From Capronia americana (lineage: Eukaryota; Ascomycota; Eurotiomycetes; Chaetothyriales; Herpotrichiellaceae): 64,000 nt of DNA. Positions 10,036 to 20,552 of this stretch are shown one piece after another; positions within the stretch are counted from its first letter, which is position 1, and each line of letters opens with the position of its first letter. The DNA lies in assembly GCA_016110215.1 (NCBI GenBank), contig JADWQD010000003.1, forward strand, positions 2,294,001 to 2,358,000, read 5' to 3'. Made by a program: the position numbers and the translations under genes. Under the pieces are notes generated by a model. It did not search any database, was not told the origin of the DNA, and saw only the letters and a list, made by a program, of their open reading frames with translations.

Positions 10036-10979
10036 CACCAATCCGCATCTTACCTGATGTCTATCTCGAGCTCACGTAATTTCCCCCGCCATGACTTTGG
10101 AGGACCATGTTTGCCACGACAATGCTATTCAGAATTTCGCGTCTGCAAGGCCCGTCAGCATTTATGCAGGGCTATGGCTATATGCAAGGCTCACGGACGA
10201 CTGGCAAAACGGTTTGCCGGGTCTATGTTCTCGGCCCCGAGTAACCATAGCAATCTCTCCTGCGTCAGGTTCACAGTCTCGCCTTGTCATACCGGCTATC
10301 ATGTGCATCACTCCTCAATCTCCCGATATTAAGGTACTTTCACAGCTCCCCGCATCTCAGTAGAATGGAATCATGCGATGGGCAGAGTCTCCGACATCAA
10401 CATGGAGCGAGACATGTCGGCGAAGGAGGTTGTCGATACGTATTTCAGTTGAATCTGAAGGCAGCATCGGAGCGCCGACTGGGTTCGGCCGAGGTCACGT
10501 TGCCTTACAACCGAGATTTTCTTGTCCCTGACGATTTCAGCCTTGGCCTTTTTATAGCCCTGATCTGTCACTTGCGCCGCTCGGATAAGACGGCCCGTCA
10601 CAATGACATGCTCCTTGCACGACAAGACTTTTTCCAGAACACCCCTTCGCCGATTCTCTCGCCGACTTTCTGATGATGCCGGACTGCGTGGGTAGGTTCT
10701 CTGGACCCAGCTGCAAATTCAAAGAGCACGTTCTGTATGGATCCGGATCCCCTGGACATTGCCCTGCGCAAGCCGAATTATCGTATCTATCCAATTGTCC
10801 TCCTGTCATTTTTAATCCTCTCAAGTTTTGGGGTCGTGCTCTTCCATTGTCCTGCATTTGAGTAGTACCGAACTAGTTCCAGTCGACGTCGTTCATTCCT
10901 TCATGGAGAACAGGCCCGGGCGAGGAAGGACTAGTGGTCCTTTTGCATGATTCCCAGCTCTCGTCTTACAGGTCGGTTT

Positions 10980-11006
10980 GAATTTCTTGAATTTCTTGAA
11001 TTTCTT
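10980..11006. repeat. Triple 9-bp repeat GAATTTCTT
   Basis: Three perfect head-to-tail copies of gaatttctt are followed by atgt. A single related copy with the same left flank (tcggtttgaatttctt) occurs near 22172. Confidence 0.8.
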
Positions 11007-11974
11007 ATGTTATATCTGGGTCGCCTATCATGCACGAGGTAAAGCGTCAACATCAAACGCTCTACGCTCTGAGACCACACAGTCACTCGCTGCATCTCAG
11101 CCCTCTGGGAGGGGCCGCGCGTCACTGTCATGACTAGGTATGTACTAGGACCCCACGTGGTCGCTCCGGCTCAGCGCATGTCCTCAATCCGTAGCGAAGC
11201 AGCTTCAGACCATCACGACTACCGATGCTGCCCCTTCGGTAAGTATATGGCTTTGCGTTGCGTGGTGTATTCGCCGTCCTGGGCTTAGTAGTAGCAGTAG
11301 GAGTCCATCCTCTCCGTGTTCGTGTTCTCTCGCCTGCTTGCCCTGACGGCCACTCCCCGGGCGAATCACACTGTGGACGTGGAAGCCGACGGCATCGGCT
11401 TGACATGAGCGTTTCGTTGCAGTCATCCTCGATCAATCCTCACACCCTCATGCCCAAGCTACAAGTTGGTATGTCGTGCACGCGTGGGGGAGTAGCCACC
11501 ACCATATACTCTGTATTGGCAGACGTCAGTGCCCCTGGACGACAGCACAACGGGTTAAACATTCCGGCTGAATGAGTGCCTCCCTAACCCAGAGGGCCGG
11601 CGGAAGGCGACAGACAATCCGAATAATTCACAAACAGTCGGTAACATATGATGCTGATGTTGGAATCTTGAGCGACACAAGCTTTTTAGAGTCCTCTGCC
11701 CCTCCGTGTGACTGTGCAGTCATGAATGATGCGTGACGGGACCCCCTCGCGTCCTTCTCACCGTTACTGTAACGCTGCGTTGGTGCTGCGCAAAAATCCC
11801 GCTGTGCCGGTTCCCGCCCGGGAAAACGCAGGCCTGCATGGGCATTGAAGGAAGGGAACGAACGAACGCTTTCCTATCGGGCCCGCCTGCCGGGACCCTA
11901 CAGCGGCGACAATGGGAACACTCCCCCCGTCTTGGACCTGATTGATTCACCAGCTGGCTAAACTTGCTTGCCGT

Positions 11975-11997
11975 GGTAACTACTACTCGTAGTTACC
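11975..11997. repeat. Perfect 9-bp inverted repeat
   Basis: The arms ggtaactac (11975-11983) and gtagttacc (11989-11997) flank a 5-nt loop. The size suits a dimeric regulator site or a small hairpin, but no nearby gene depends on it. Confidence 0.5.
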
Positions 11998-12268
11998 TAG
12001 TAAGCCCCCCCGGTAAGATAAAACTAGGTTATGTACTACTACTGTACTCTCGTATGTACGCTACGCTTGCGCTGCAGGGCCACAAAGGTTCGCTGCGTCA
12101 TGATGCTTTCCAGAAAAGGAACGTCAAAGGCCGGGAAAAAGACTGTGCGGCACCTGAAGCTTGAGTGAGGCGCGGGGAGGCGAAAAATCCTGGTGCGACC
12201 GGCGCTCCGTTCGGATCTCCATGCCAACTTATTACTGTCGAGGTTCAATTGAGCAGATGCCGACGTAT

Positions 12269-12284
12269 GTGTGTGTGTGTGTGT
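12269..12284. repeat. (GT)n microsatellite
   Basis: Eight GT dinucleotides lie in gene-free sequence about 840 bp upstream of the small Cys-rich gene. Confidence 0.8.
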
Positions 12285-13123
12285 CTGTAAATGCTGAGGC
12301 TCTTGGGCCCGAGCATTGGCATGGTGTTAAATTTTCGGCATTGACTGGAAGTCTCCCTCCCTCTCTCTATCTCGCGCTTCTTTCTCTTCATCAATTGATA
12401 GCGGTTTCTGTATTGCCGCTTTTCAACATCTAGTCTTGCCGTTCTGTATTAAGTCGGTAGTGACTCGCGGTATATACGCACACACACCAGTACACACCCC
12501 TCGCACATCGTTATCTCATATCTTATTGGTGCACGAGGCGGGCCCTTCCTCTTTGTTTCGACGTGTTACTATATCAGCTGGACCTTGACATTGACATCAT
12601 CAACCTCAGGAGAAATCTGTCCACGGTGCTGTTGCGCATGAACAAAGGACAATCGATTTCTTTCTTGCTGCGAGAATCCGGAACCAGGGACCAGGAACAA
12701 AGGAGCGCGGAACCTTCCAGCCACCTGTGCCCAAACGCTTGCGCAAGTGACACTACATTGGGTGGAAGCAAACAAGCGTTGGCTTGAGACGCCAATCATT
12801 CCTCCGCTACGTGCTGATGGGATATGAATATGAATGATCCCAGTAGTTCAGCAGAAGAACCAGAATCAGCACTCCCACCACACTCAGAGCCAGGAGCTAG
12901 TCGGCTTCCGTAGCGCACGACAATAGCCGCACGAGCGCAACCCTGAGTGTCTAGCCCTGACGACCTTCAGACCAGCTTGGGTGCCAGTCCGAGCCGACAG
13001 ACACAGCAGAGCCCGAAGTTGACCACAGCACTCCTTCGGACCATCTTCACCAGATCCCACGATTTCTTCAGCAAAGCACCTTCTCTCGATTCCGATCGGC
13101 TAACGGGACATTTCCAACCCGAC

Positions 13124-13454
13124 ATGTGCATCTATTATACCTATCACTTCAGCTGCTGCCCTGGCACAGCACGACCAGCACCATATTATGTCCATTCGAT
13201 ATGCTCTGAATCGTCAGCGCCCAAGAAATTCACACTCTTATGCGACGCCAACGGCCGTGCCAAAGTGCAAGTCTTGGGCCTGAAGAAGTGCAGGATTCAG
13301 CACGAGATTCTTGACGGCGCAGAGGCGGATATGCCGTGCCCGAAGTGTGGGTAAGTCGAATTTGGCTCGGGAGGAGGAGATCTATGTGGCTGATTTGCTG
13401 ACTTTTTGGTCGTGTAGGACGAAACCAGAGCCGGAGGAGAATTGTGAGCATTGA
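13124..13454 (+). CDS. Small Cys-rich hypothetical protein
   Basis: There are two exons, 13124-13350 and 13418-13454, around a 67-nt intron (GTAAGT..GTGTAG). The product has 87 residues beginning MCIYYTYHFSCCPGT. It holds an N-terminal CC pair, further Cys residues in SICSES, LLCDAN and KKCR, and a C-terminal CPKCG that looks like half of a zinc ribbon. The final exon adds a Glu-rich tail with one more Cys (ENCEH). It has no signal peptide or membrane segment. The splice signals are clean and the frame closes immediately after the join, which argues for a real gene. I do not recognise the family. It is convergent with ATP10, with 114 bp between stops. Confidence 0.6.
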
Positions 13455-13568
13455 GCTTTGTGCTTAATGAGTAATGAAAAGGCCGGATGCATCGAAGGCG
13501 TACTGGGTATTCTGGTGGTTATAGGGTGTTGGACCTCTTGGGACGTATTGGCTATGTGGAGATCTAAA

Positions 13569-14732
13569 TTACGCGACGGCGGCGTTGGGCATTGCGTTGG
13601 GCTTCCCAGTCGAGGTTTTTGGCGGCACTCTTGGTCTTTGGACGGTACTCACCGAGGATGGCAATGGCTTCGATGGCACCTCTCCCAGGGCTCGTTCCTC
13701 TTGAAGTAGTCTCCGAACTGCAGCGTTCAAACCATCCACTTCCCCGTCCCAAGCATAGGCACTTCCCGCCCAACGGATCTTACAGCTGGAATCGACAAGG
13801 TAGACGTATCCGACCTGGGTGTTGAGGAAGCCCATGGCGTCGCGTGCCTCGTCGGTCAAACCGCGTCGAATGTCGCGGGGTAACTTGATCTTGAAATAGC
13901 TGCTCCAACGCTCCTCGGGGATGGTTTCTCTAATTCGGGCGCTGAACATCCTGACGATTAGAGCACGCATCCAGTCGCCTGCTATATTGATGTCCACCCG
14001 CTGCAAGCGCCCGCGATTCTGTTCCAATAGTCTGCTCAACTCCGGGTTACTTTTCTCCCCAATGAACGAGTTGGCCATCTCTTCAGCCCAAGAATTCGCG
14101 TGCATGGCAACGAGAGACACCCTCCCCATCAAGAGAGGTGTTGTGTCTCGCCCACCATCGGGCCCATCACCCTCTTTAGCCAGTGTCTGGCCCCATATAT
14201 TCGGAAAGTAAAGCGCCTTTTCTCGTTTGAACAACCGCGGGCTAGATACGAAACTCTTTCCTTTGTGATGGTCCATTCGCCTCCATTCTTGAAAGTAGGG
14301 GCGGAAGAAAGTGCGCAAGTAGACACGTCGTCGCTCCAGCGCTTTGTCATAGCTCGTAAACTCCTCGTGTCTTTCACGAAGTGTGCGGCGGTCGAGAGGG
14401 CTGTTCTGCCCGGGTCGAGGAGGGTATTCAAGGCCCAATGGACGCGCTAACACTTGAGGTGTAAAATTCTCGCCTCTCACCCCTCGTGGAATAGGGATTC
14501 GGGAGATGGCGGACACATTTTCAGGGTTGCGATCGAGGCCGACATGAAGAGGTATTGCTGGTCGAGTTTTAATCTCGGCTCCTTGCTTGGGCGGAAGGGT
14601 CGTTTTGTTGGGTGTTGAGGTGGAGGCACAGCGGATTAGAGTCGGTGAGGATCTTGAGAGTCTGTGTAGACAATGGATGTGAGGGCGCAATGCTAGAGAG
14701 ATAAACAGACTCAGGAAGTCTTCCCGTCCCAT
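13569..14732 (-). CDS. ATP10: Mitochondrial F1Fo-ATP synthase assembly factor Atp10
   Basis: This is a single-exon CDS of 387 residues. I use the ATG at 14732 (MGREDFLSLF); the frame is open further upstream but offers no earlier ATG. Atp10 is a matrix chaperone that helps Atp6 assemble into the Fo sector. Seen: an N-terminal basic, hydroxylated presequence (RPHIHCLHRLSRSSPTLIRC), the family block RRVYLRTFFRPYFQEWRR, KGKSFVSSPRLFKREKALYF and PNIWGQTL, and the C-terminal thioredoxin-like portion ending in GYVYLVDSSCKIRWAGSAYA. The Pro/Ser tail after that is typical of fungal copies. It is divergent from the DNA polymerase X gene. Confidence 0.92.
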   Translation of the reverse strand: MGREDFLSLFISLALRPHIHCLHRLSRSSPTLIRCASTSTPNKTTLPPKQGAEIKTRPAIPLHVGLDRNPENVSAISRIPIPRGVRGENFTPQVLARPLGLEYPPRPGQNSPLDRRTLRERHEEFTSYDKALERRRVYLRTFFRPYFQEWRRMDHHKGKSFVSSPRLFKREKALYFPNIWGQTLAKEGDGPDGGRDTTPLLMGRVSLVAMHANSWAEEMANSFIGEKSNPELSRLLEQNRGRLQRVDINIAGDWMRALIVRMFSARIRETIPEERWSSYFKIKLPRDIRRGLTDEARDAMGFLNTQVGYVYLVDSSCKIRWAGSAYAWDGEVDGLNAAVRRLLQEERALGEVPSKPLPSSVSTVQRPRVPPKTSTGKPNAMPNAAVA

Positions 14733-15059
14733 CCTGCTGAGAGGGTTAAGTGCGAAATATGAACCAGTGGCACCGGTCACCAGTTCGAACTGCACGCACA
14801 CATTGAAGTCGCTCCCGAGCTCTACAGAGATTGCTTGGCACGCGTCATGTGACGGCGCGTCATTATCGTGTCTGGTTGTGAATGGACAAAGAAGAATGGT
14901 TGACAACGGCTCGTCCCACTCACCCCGCCTTCACTGACTGCTCAAGAATGGGACTTCCAGCGCGGCGTGTGAAACAATGTCGGCTACACGCCTTGTGCTG
15001 CGCAGCACCATGCACATCAATCGCGTTCCACTGTTCCTCGACCCCAACACCGACCAAAG
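14733..15059. promoter_or_regulatory. Divergent promoter ATP10/POL4
   Basis: 327 bp separate the two start codons. No other feature is seen. Confidence 0.45.
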
Positions 15060-17358
15060 ATGCTGTCAGCAGAGGAAAAGAAAGAAAAGGAAGAGTTCTT
15101 TCGGGACCTAGATCGTCTTGACGACCTTGATGAGGATGAGCAGGAAGAAATGACCCCCAGCTCCCCCGAACCTCCACCTCCGAAGCCACTCAGCAAGCCA
15201 GTCGCCAGCATACCTAGAGCAACTCCAGCTCCGAGTGAAGAACTCGTCGAGGAGAAGACGCCGCTGAGGCGGAAGCGGAAGCCATCGCAGGACGCTGCAC
15301 TGCTGGAGCAGCGAGCAGCATGGCAACCTCCCTTGGCCCGCTCGTCCACTCTTCCCGAACAGAAACCAGACAAGCAAGGTCCACCGATACCTCGTCTAGA
15401 AAGGGCGGCGACTGTACCCGGGGGAGGCTTGACCAAGACTGAACATCCTAAGCTGAGGACAAATTTTACAGGCCTTTCGAATGTGAAGTCGCGTTTGAAT
15501 GGTGAAGGTCGACCGAAGCTCAAGCCGCTCCCCAAGTTCGCAGCAAACCCGAGACCAATTGATCCGGACAAGCAGATCTTCAAGGGTCTTGTCTTCTGTA
15601 GGTTCCGTCTCATGTGGCAGTTTGATCCCTCCCTAACAGCCTGTGCAGTCTTCGTACCCAACAATGACGATGACTCTGGAACACGCATTCGCATACACCA
15701 AGCGGTCCAGCACGGTGCCATATGGACGCACGAATTCTGCGAAGAAGTCACTCATATCATCGTCACCAACAACGACCTTGATGTCACTGTCGTGGCCAAG
15801 TCGTTTCCTTCAGAGGAAATACCGGTGTGTGATTCTGCGGAACTCGTCAGGGAGTAATGCTGACGGTATCTTACAGAAACAGCCTGCCCTCTTGCGCATC
15901 AATTGGCTTTTGGAAAGCTGTAAATCTCGGTATCTCCAGGCGTCTCACTGGGAGCGCTTCCAGGTACCAGGGTCGAAAGCTTTGTATCACCCAGACCAAG
16001 TCGCTTCCTCACTTGTTGCAACCGCGAAAAGCAACAGCGGCAGGATCGACAAATCCCCACATCCGAATGAGGCTCTGCAGGATTTGAAGCGAGGCAATAG
16101 TTCAAGGCGTGATCATCCCCAACCCAGGTCGACATGCGACAAGGAAACAGCCGAAGATACCCTTGAGCTTGCGATTAGAGATGTCCGAGTGGGTGCTGAT
16201 ATTGGTTTGGCCCTTGACCTCTCTGAAGAGTCGGGGAGCGGAGATGAGGATGCACACCATCACGCCGACGTTCCAATAGCTTTTAATGGCAACACCGCCG
16301 CCAACGTCTCGAGGAGGAAAGCTGGCTTCTTGTGCATGGAAAGTCATAACGGCGCATCGAAAGGCCAGAATGCCAATGCCCAGACCATCGAAAAGTTGCA
16401 GGAGATGGCAACAATGTATGAGAGCAGAGGTGATCAATGGCGGACTAAAGCCTTCCGAGAGGCCATAGGAAGACTGCGACGACACAGCCAGCTAATTCGG
16501 ACAAGTCAAGAAGCTCGGAACATCGGACTGGGTGAGAGCGTTGCGGCTCAGGTTGAGGAGATTGTATCGACAGGCCGGTACAAGCGGCTTGAGTACGCAC
16601 AGAATGACCCCAGAACTCAGGTCCTCAAGCTGTTCAAAGGAGTGTATGGTGCCGGGGAAGCCACTGCCTACAGCTGGATAGCCCAAGGCTTTCGGACCTT
16701 GGAGGGCCTCCGGAATAAAGCCGATTTGACGCCCAACCAGCGGATTGGGCTCGAACATTACGATGACTTCCAGCAGAGAATCCCTCGCAAAGAGGTTGAA
16801 CAACACGCCGCCGTGGTGGAAAGAGCCCTGCAGGCTGCAGACCCGAAACTTCAGCTTATCGTCGGAGGATCGTACCGACGCGGCAGCAACGACTCGGGCG
16901 ACATCGACTGTATCATCACCATGGAAGGAGCAGACATAGTCCGTATTCGCACCTTGATGCTCGATACTGTCATTCCAGCTTTGACGGATCAAGGCTTCTT
17001 GAAGGTAGCGCTCGCCGCTGGACGCTCTTCGCGGGACGAGACTTCGAAATGGCACGGGGCATCGGTACTTCCTGGTAGCGAAAGGTGGCGGCGTATCGAT
17101 TTTCTATTTGTACCATGGGAGGAGCTTGGAGCAGCATTGATCTATTTCACAGGTAACGACCTGTTCAACCGAAGCATCAGATTCCTCGCCGGGAAAAAAG
17201 GAATGCGGTTGAATCAGCACGGCCTGTGCAAGCATGTGATGAGGGGCCCTAAACGGCAACGAATCAATGACGGGACGTTAGTGGAATCACACGACGAGAG
17301 GAGGATCTTTCAAATATTAGGAGTACCCTACCGCGCGCCAGAGGATCGAAATGTATGA
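15060..17358 (+). CDS. POL4: X-family DNA polymerase (Pol4 / Pol lambda-like)
   Basis: There are three exons: 15060-15597, 15649-15824 and 15877-17358, with introns of 51 and 52 nt. The product has 731 residues. Family role: gap filling in non-homologous end joining and base-excision repair in the nucleus. Domains: a disordered acidic/Pro-rich N-terminus; a BRCT domain from about residue 175 (IFKGLVFFFVPNND, HIIVTNNDLD, then LLRINWLLESCKSRYL); an acidic linker; the 8-kDa domain near 410-470; a helix-hairpin-helix near 489-505 (FKGVYGAGEATAYSW); GGSYRRGSNDSGDIDCII with catalytic Asp 580 and 582; and RRIDFLF with the third Asp at 646. The C-terminal YFTGNDLFNRSIR is the family's substrate-loop region. 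By eye, the residue at the lyase nucleophile position is Gln 464 rather than Lys (see findings). Both introns were needed to keep the BRCT domain intact. Confidence 0.92.
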
Positions 17359-18290
17359 GTTGCAGGGACGTCTGAGAAAAAGACCAAATTGATGGCAGTT
17401 TGGCTGCTGGCAGTATGGTTCGTGTTTGCATTAGGCAGGCAGGACAAAGCAAAACCCTCCACGACACCCGCATTCGACGTCCTGTGTTATAAGTCAGCTT
17501 ACAGGGATAGCACTGAGGCCTTGTATGTTACGAATGGCCTGTGAGCAAGATGACGATACCTCAACTGTCTCTCAAACAGCCTGAATGATGTGTACGTCGA
17601 AGCCGAGCTCCCCAGTATTGGCAACTTGGCGTCCAACGCTTTTCAAGAGTCAGGCTTTTGGCATTGAGGGGTAAGCTCTTTCTTGCCAGCTGAGACGAAG
17701 CGATATGGATCTTCCACGAATATTTACGGAGTAGCTAGACGGATAGACTGGGGTAGAGTAACATGCCTGGAGGAAGAGAAGAGAATCTCCCAGCCACTTC
17801 CTTATCTCGGGAGACCTTAGGGAGCTGCAAGGCTGTGTTTCAGCCTTGTCAACGTCATCGCGGAGTTTTTAAGGCGCTAGTTAACTTGACTTCTCCAACG
17901 ACAAAATTCTGCCACGTTACACCGCTTTACAATTAATTGTTGGACATCGTCAACGCCGATGTGTGCCTGAAGACAGCTCGTTAAACCCGGTTCGCACCTT
18001 CAAAGGGTGAGCCAAGGGTTGGCAGCGTTATTTGCTCGTGTAACTGATAATTTACTGCCCGACCTCATCCTGACCTCACTTCATTTTCAGCCAACCCCGT
18101 CGCTCGCTTTCTGCCGGCGCGCGGAGACACTGTCCCTCAACCAATCTCGTGAGTCGATTCAAACCTTTGAGGGGCTGTCTGCTAACTACTTGCGGAAATA
18201 CGATTGTGGAAGCATTGTCTTGTTGACAGACGGCCTTTGCCAACAAGTCTCAGTCAGACGAACATTGGTGTGAGAGTGTCTCCAACGACA
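17359..18290. other. Intergenic region upstream of the BED/C6 regulator
   Basis: This 932-bp stretch holds the 3' flank of POL4 and the promoter of the next gene. A frame at 18007-18273 has no recognisable content. A tacggagta-type motif occurs near 17726, a short sequence that also appears in other intergenic parts of this window. Confidence 0.4.
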
Positions 18291-20552
18291 ATGGGTCGTC
18301 GACCTAACCCGCTCATGGCGGAGTTCTTTGAGCGCGGTGCCAAGATTAGTGACATGTCCAACCGTTATGAACAGACATGCAAGAGATGCGGCGAACATTT
18401 CGCACGAGGGCGCAGTGAGGCCATGGTCCCTCATCTGACCAAGAAGTGTCCTGCCATTAGCTATGCGGAGCGCGCAAAGATCATCTTCCGCCTCCACGAC
18501 CTTGTGATGCCAAACCTCAGTCCATATGTTGACCCTGCGCGCCAACCAGAAGATGATGACAACAACATGACGGTTACAGAGAACAACAGCCTAACCCACG
18601 GCAATGGCATATTGGCGGGACCCCATGATGACGAGCTGACCCACGGTAATGGCATATTGGCGGGACCCCGTGATAGCGAGCAGACTCAGCACAATAGGAT
18701 TGGAAGACCCGCATCTCAAAACAGACGGCAGCCCTACAATGCCTTGAACGTTCTCGCTGAGGCATCCAGCCATGTTGGTGGCGACGCGACAGACAGCTCT
18801 GGCTACATTCCTGTGAATCAAGCTGGGAGTGCGCCACTGGACCCTCAGTTGGAAGAAGGCAGCTTCCCAGTTACCACTGCTCCAACCTTTGCAGCCAGCT
18901 ATTCCTACATAAGCAACGTGTCAAGCACCTCGTTGAACGATCTCTCCCTTGTCAGTACAGCGGCCCCTGATCTCTCTACAATAGCTGCCACAGCACATGC
19001 GACACTGGTGAATGAGAATGCGTCAGAAAGCAATGTTCTATCATCCAACGAAATTTCTCATGAGCTTCTTGGAGAGTCGCACGATCATGGCTTGTCTTTC
19101 GAGAATTCTGGGCATTTTCCATCGACACTTATGCCATTGGCACGGTCTTTTGTTGAGCCATTCAACTCAATGCACCCGCCTCATGCGTTGGATGAATCTT
19201 TTCCTCCTGTGCAAGCAATGACTTCACTGCCCCGTCAGATGGATAGATCACCAAGCCAGCAACTCCGACCAATCGCCATGAACCCGAACGAACGATCAAC
19301 GCCGTTGCCTGAAGCTAACGAGGTTCCAGCGCCCCATCACAAGCAGAGAGTCCGTGGAAAGTTTGCACCCGAGCGCCGCGATGAGGTCCGCCAGGTGCGA
19401 AAGCTTGGTGCTTGCTGGCGCTGCCGCATGTTGAGGAAAACATGTTCCCAGGTCACACCTTGTCAAGCCTGCGCCTCGGTCGAAAATCCTCGGCTGTGGA
19501 AAATTTCATGCGTCCGAACTAGACTCGACGAAGAGTTCCCCCTCTACTTCGCCATGCCTCACACAGTCATGGTACACCATAACATCGAGGAGTTGAAGAC
19601 TCAAGCCAGCCTCAATAGGTTCAGCGGCAGGCTAGAAGCTTTCCACTTTTTCGACCACAAGATCGTCTTCAAAGCTCGTCAATTGACTCATGTACCCACT
19701 CCAAATGACTGCGGTGATCAACCCTTGCCTGAAGATGAAGTAGTGGTATTGGATCTTGAAAGCGACAATGTGCTACCAAAGGTCGAACAGTACCTCAAAG
19801 CGATTTGCCCCCAGATCATTGAGAAGGAGCCGTCACCAGCGATGAAATGCAGCCTTCGACTTGCCCAGGCGATCAAAGCAGAACAACAAGGCACCATGCT
19901 CGTTGAGAACGCCGACAAATCCGACAACCTTATTCCGGAGCTCGTTGAATTATGGGTTGCAACAGTGGTGATGACAGATACTCAGTTGACAGCAGTCTTC
20001 ACCAAGGACACTGACCTTGGCAATGAACGAACTGAGATTGACGACAAGACGCATCCGGTTTCTCACCGTATTTTGACGAATCAGTTCCGAGCAGCCATCG
20101 AGAAGCGTGCCAGCGTCATCTGCAGAAGTGCCTTGCACCACTTCGAGCAGCGGCTCCTGCGAAACAAGGGGAAGCCCTTCGAGTCATTCTTGGTTGCCTT
20201 TATCCTGTTGAACTGTGCCGAACGCATGTGCTGGCTGTACCGCTGCTGGGCTCTGCCAGGTAGGGTGTGTCCTCTCGCCGAAAACCCATCATGTTACGCC
20301 GAGAAGGCCGAATCGTTTGCGCAGACGATCCAAATGCTACTCATCATGCGCCAGTTGGAACCTAAGATTATGGAGGATCCAGAGACAGGAGTCTTGGTTG
20401 CCCGTAACCGTGAGGACAAAGATCTCGTTAACTGGCTCACAGTCGCACGTTTCACCAGTGATCTTGCAGCTCACTTTGGTCCTGGCGATTTCAATCCAGA
20501 TGATAGCAGATCTCTGGATGGAACCCTCACAAGACGCCTCCTCCAATCATAA
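18291..20552 (+). CDS. Putative regulator with BED-like and C6-type zinc motifs
   Basis: This is a single-exon CDS of 753 residues from ATG 18291 (MGRRPNPLMAEFF). The N-terminus has a BED-like zinc motif (Cys 30, Cys 33, His 48, Cys 53, within CKRCGEHFARGR and HLTKKCP). A Ser/Asn-rich linker follows, then a Zn2Cys6-like cluster at Cys 375, 378, 385, 391, 394 and 407 (GACWRCRMLRKTC, PCQACASV), then a helical C-terminal half. The spacing before the last Cys (13 residues) is longer than the usual 6-8, so binding as a classical binuclear cluster is uncertain. The role is probably nuclear DNA binding; targets are unknown. A perfect 15-residue duplication lies near residues 101-130. Confidence 0.75.
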   Translation: MGRRPNPLMAEFFERGAKISDMSNRYEQTCKRCGEHFARGRSEAMVPHLTKKCPAISYAERAKIIFRLHDLVMPNLSPYVDPARQPEDDDNNMTVTENNSLTHGNGILAGPHDDELTHGNGILAGPRDSEQTQHNRIGRPASQNRRQPYNALNVLAEASSHVGGDATDSSGYIPVNQAGSAPLDPQLEEGSFPVTTAPTFAASYSYISNVSSTSLNDLSLVSTAAPDLSTIAATAHATLVNENASESNVLSSNEISHELLGESHDHGLSFENSGHFPSTLMPLARSFVEPFNSMHPPHALDESFPPVQAMTSLPRQMDRSPSQQLRPIAMNPNERSTPLPEANEVPAPHHKQRVRGKFAPERRDEVRQVRKLGACWRCRMLRKTCSQVTPCQACASVENPRLWKISCVRTRLDEEFPLYFAMPHTVMVHHNIEELKTQASLNRFSGRLEAFHFFDHKIVFKARQLTHVPTPNDCGDQPLPEDEVVVLDLESDNVLPKVEQYLKAICPQIIEKEPSPAMKCSLRLAQAIKAEQQGTMLVENADKSDNLIPELVELWVATVVMTDTQLTAVFTKDTDLGNERTEIDDKTHPVSHRILTNQFRAAIEKRASVICRSALHHFEQRLLRNKGKPFESFLVAFILLNCAERMCWLYRCWALPGRVCPLAENPSCYAEKAESFAQTIQMLLIMRQLEPKIMEDPETGVLVARNREDKDLVNWLTVARFTSDLAAHFGPGDFNPDDSRSLDGTLTRRLLQS
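18594..18683 (+). repeat. 45-bp in-frame tandem duplication
   Basis: Two adjacent copies encode LTHGNGILAGPHDDE and LTHGNGILAGPRDSE in the linker after the BED-like motif. The DNA copies differ at only a few positions, which suggests a recent duplication. Confidence 0.75.

Larger units (their letters stand above)
9513..13123. other. Gene-poor 3.6-kb intergenic stretch
   Basis: I see no complete gene. The stretch contains a possible decayed minus-strand frame (9676-10035), a 9-bp triple repeat (10980-11006), a perfect 9-bp inverted repeat (11975-11997) and a GT microsatellite (12269-12284). The remaining frames are shorter than ~140 codons and have translations without recognisable motifs. 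Confidence 0.4.

Noticed and set aside
9641..10057. 138-codon plus-strand frame as a gene
   Set aside because: The frame is opposite to the more protein-like minus-strand text, has no motif, and the open stretch can be explained by codon composition of the other strand.
10980..11006. Heat-shock element made of GAA/TTC units
   Set aside because: The repeat period is 9 bp, so GAA and TTC blocks fall out of the 5-bp phasing an HSE needs, and no heat-shock gene is adjacent.
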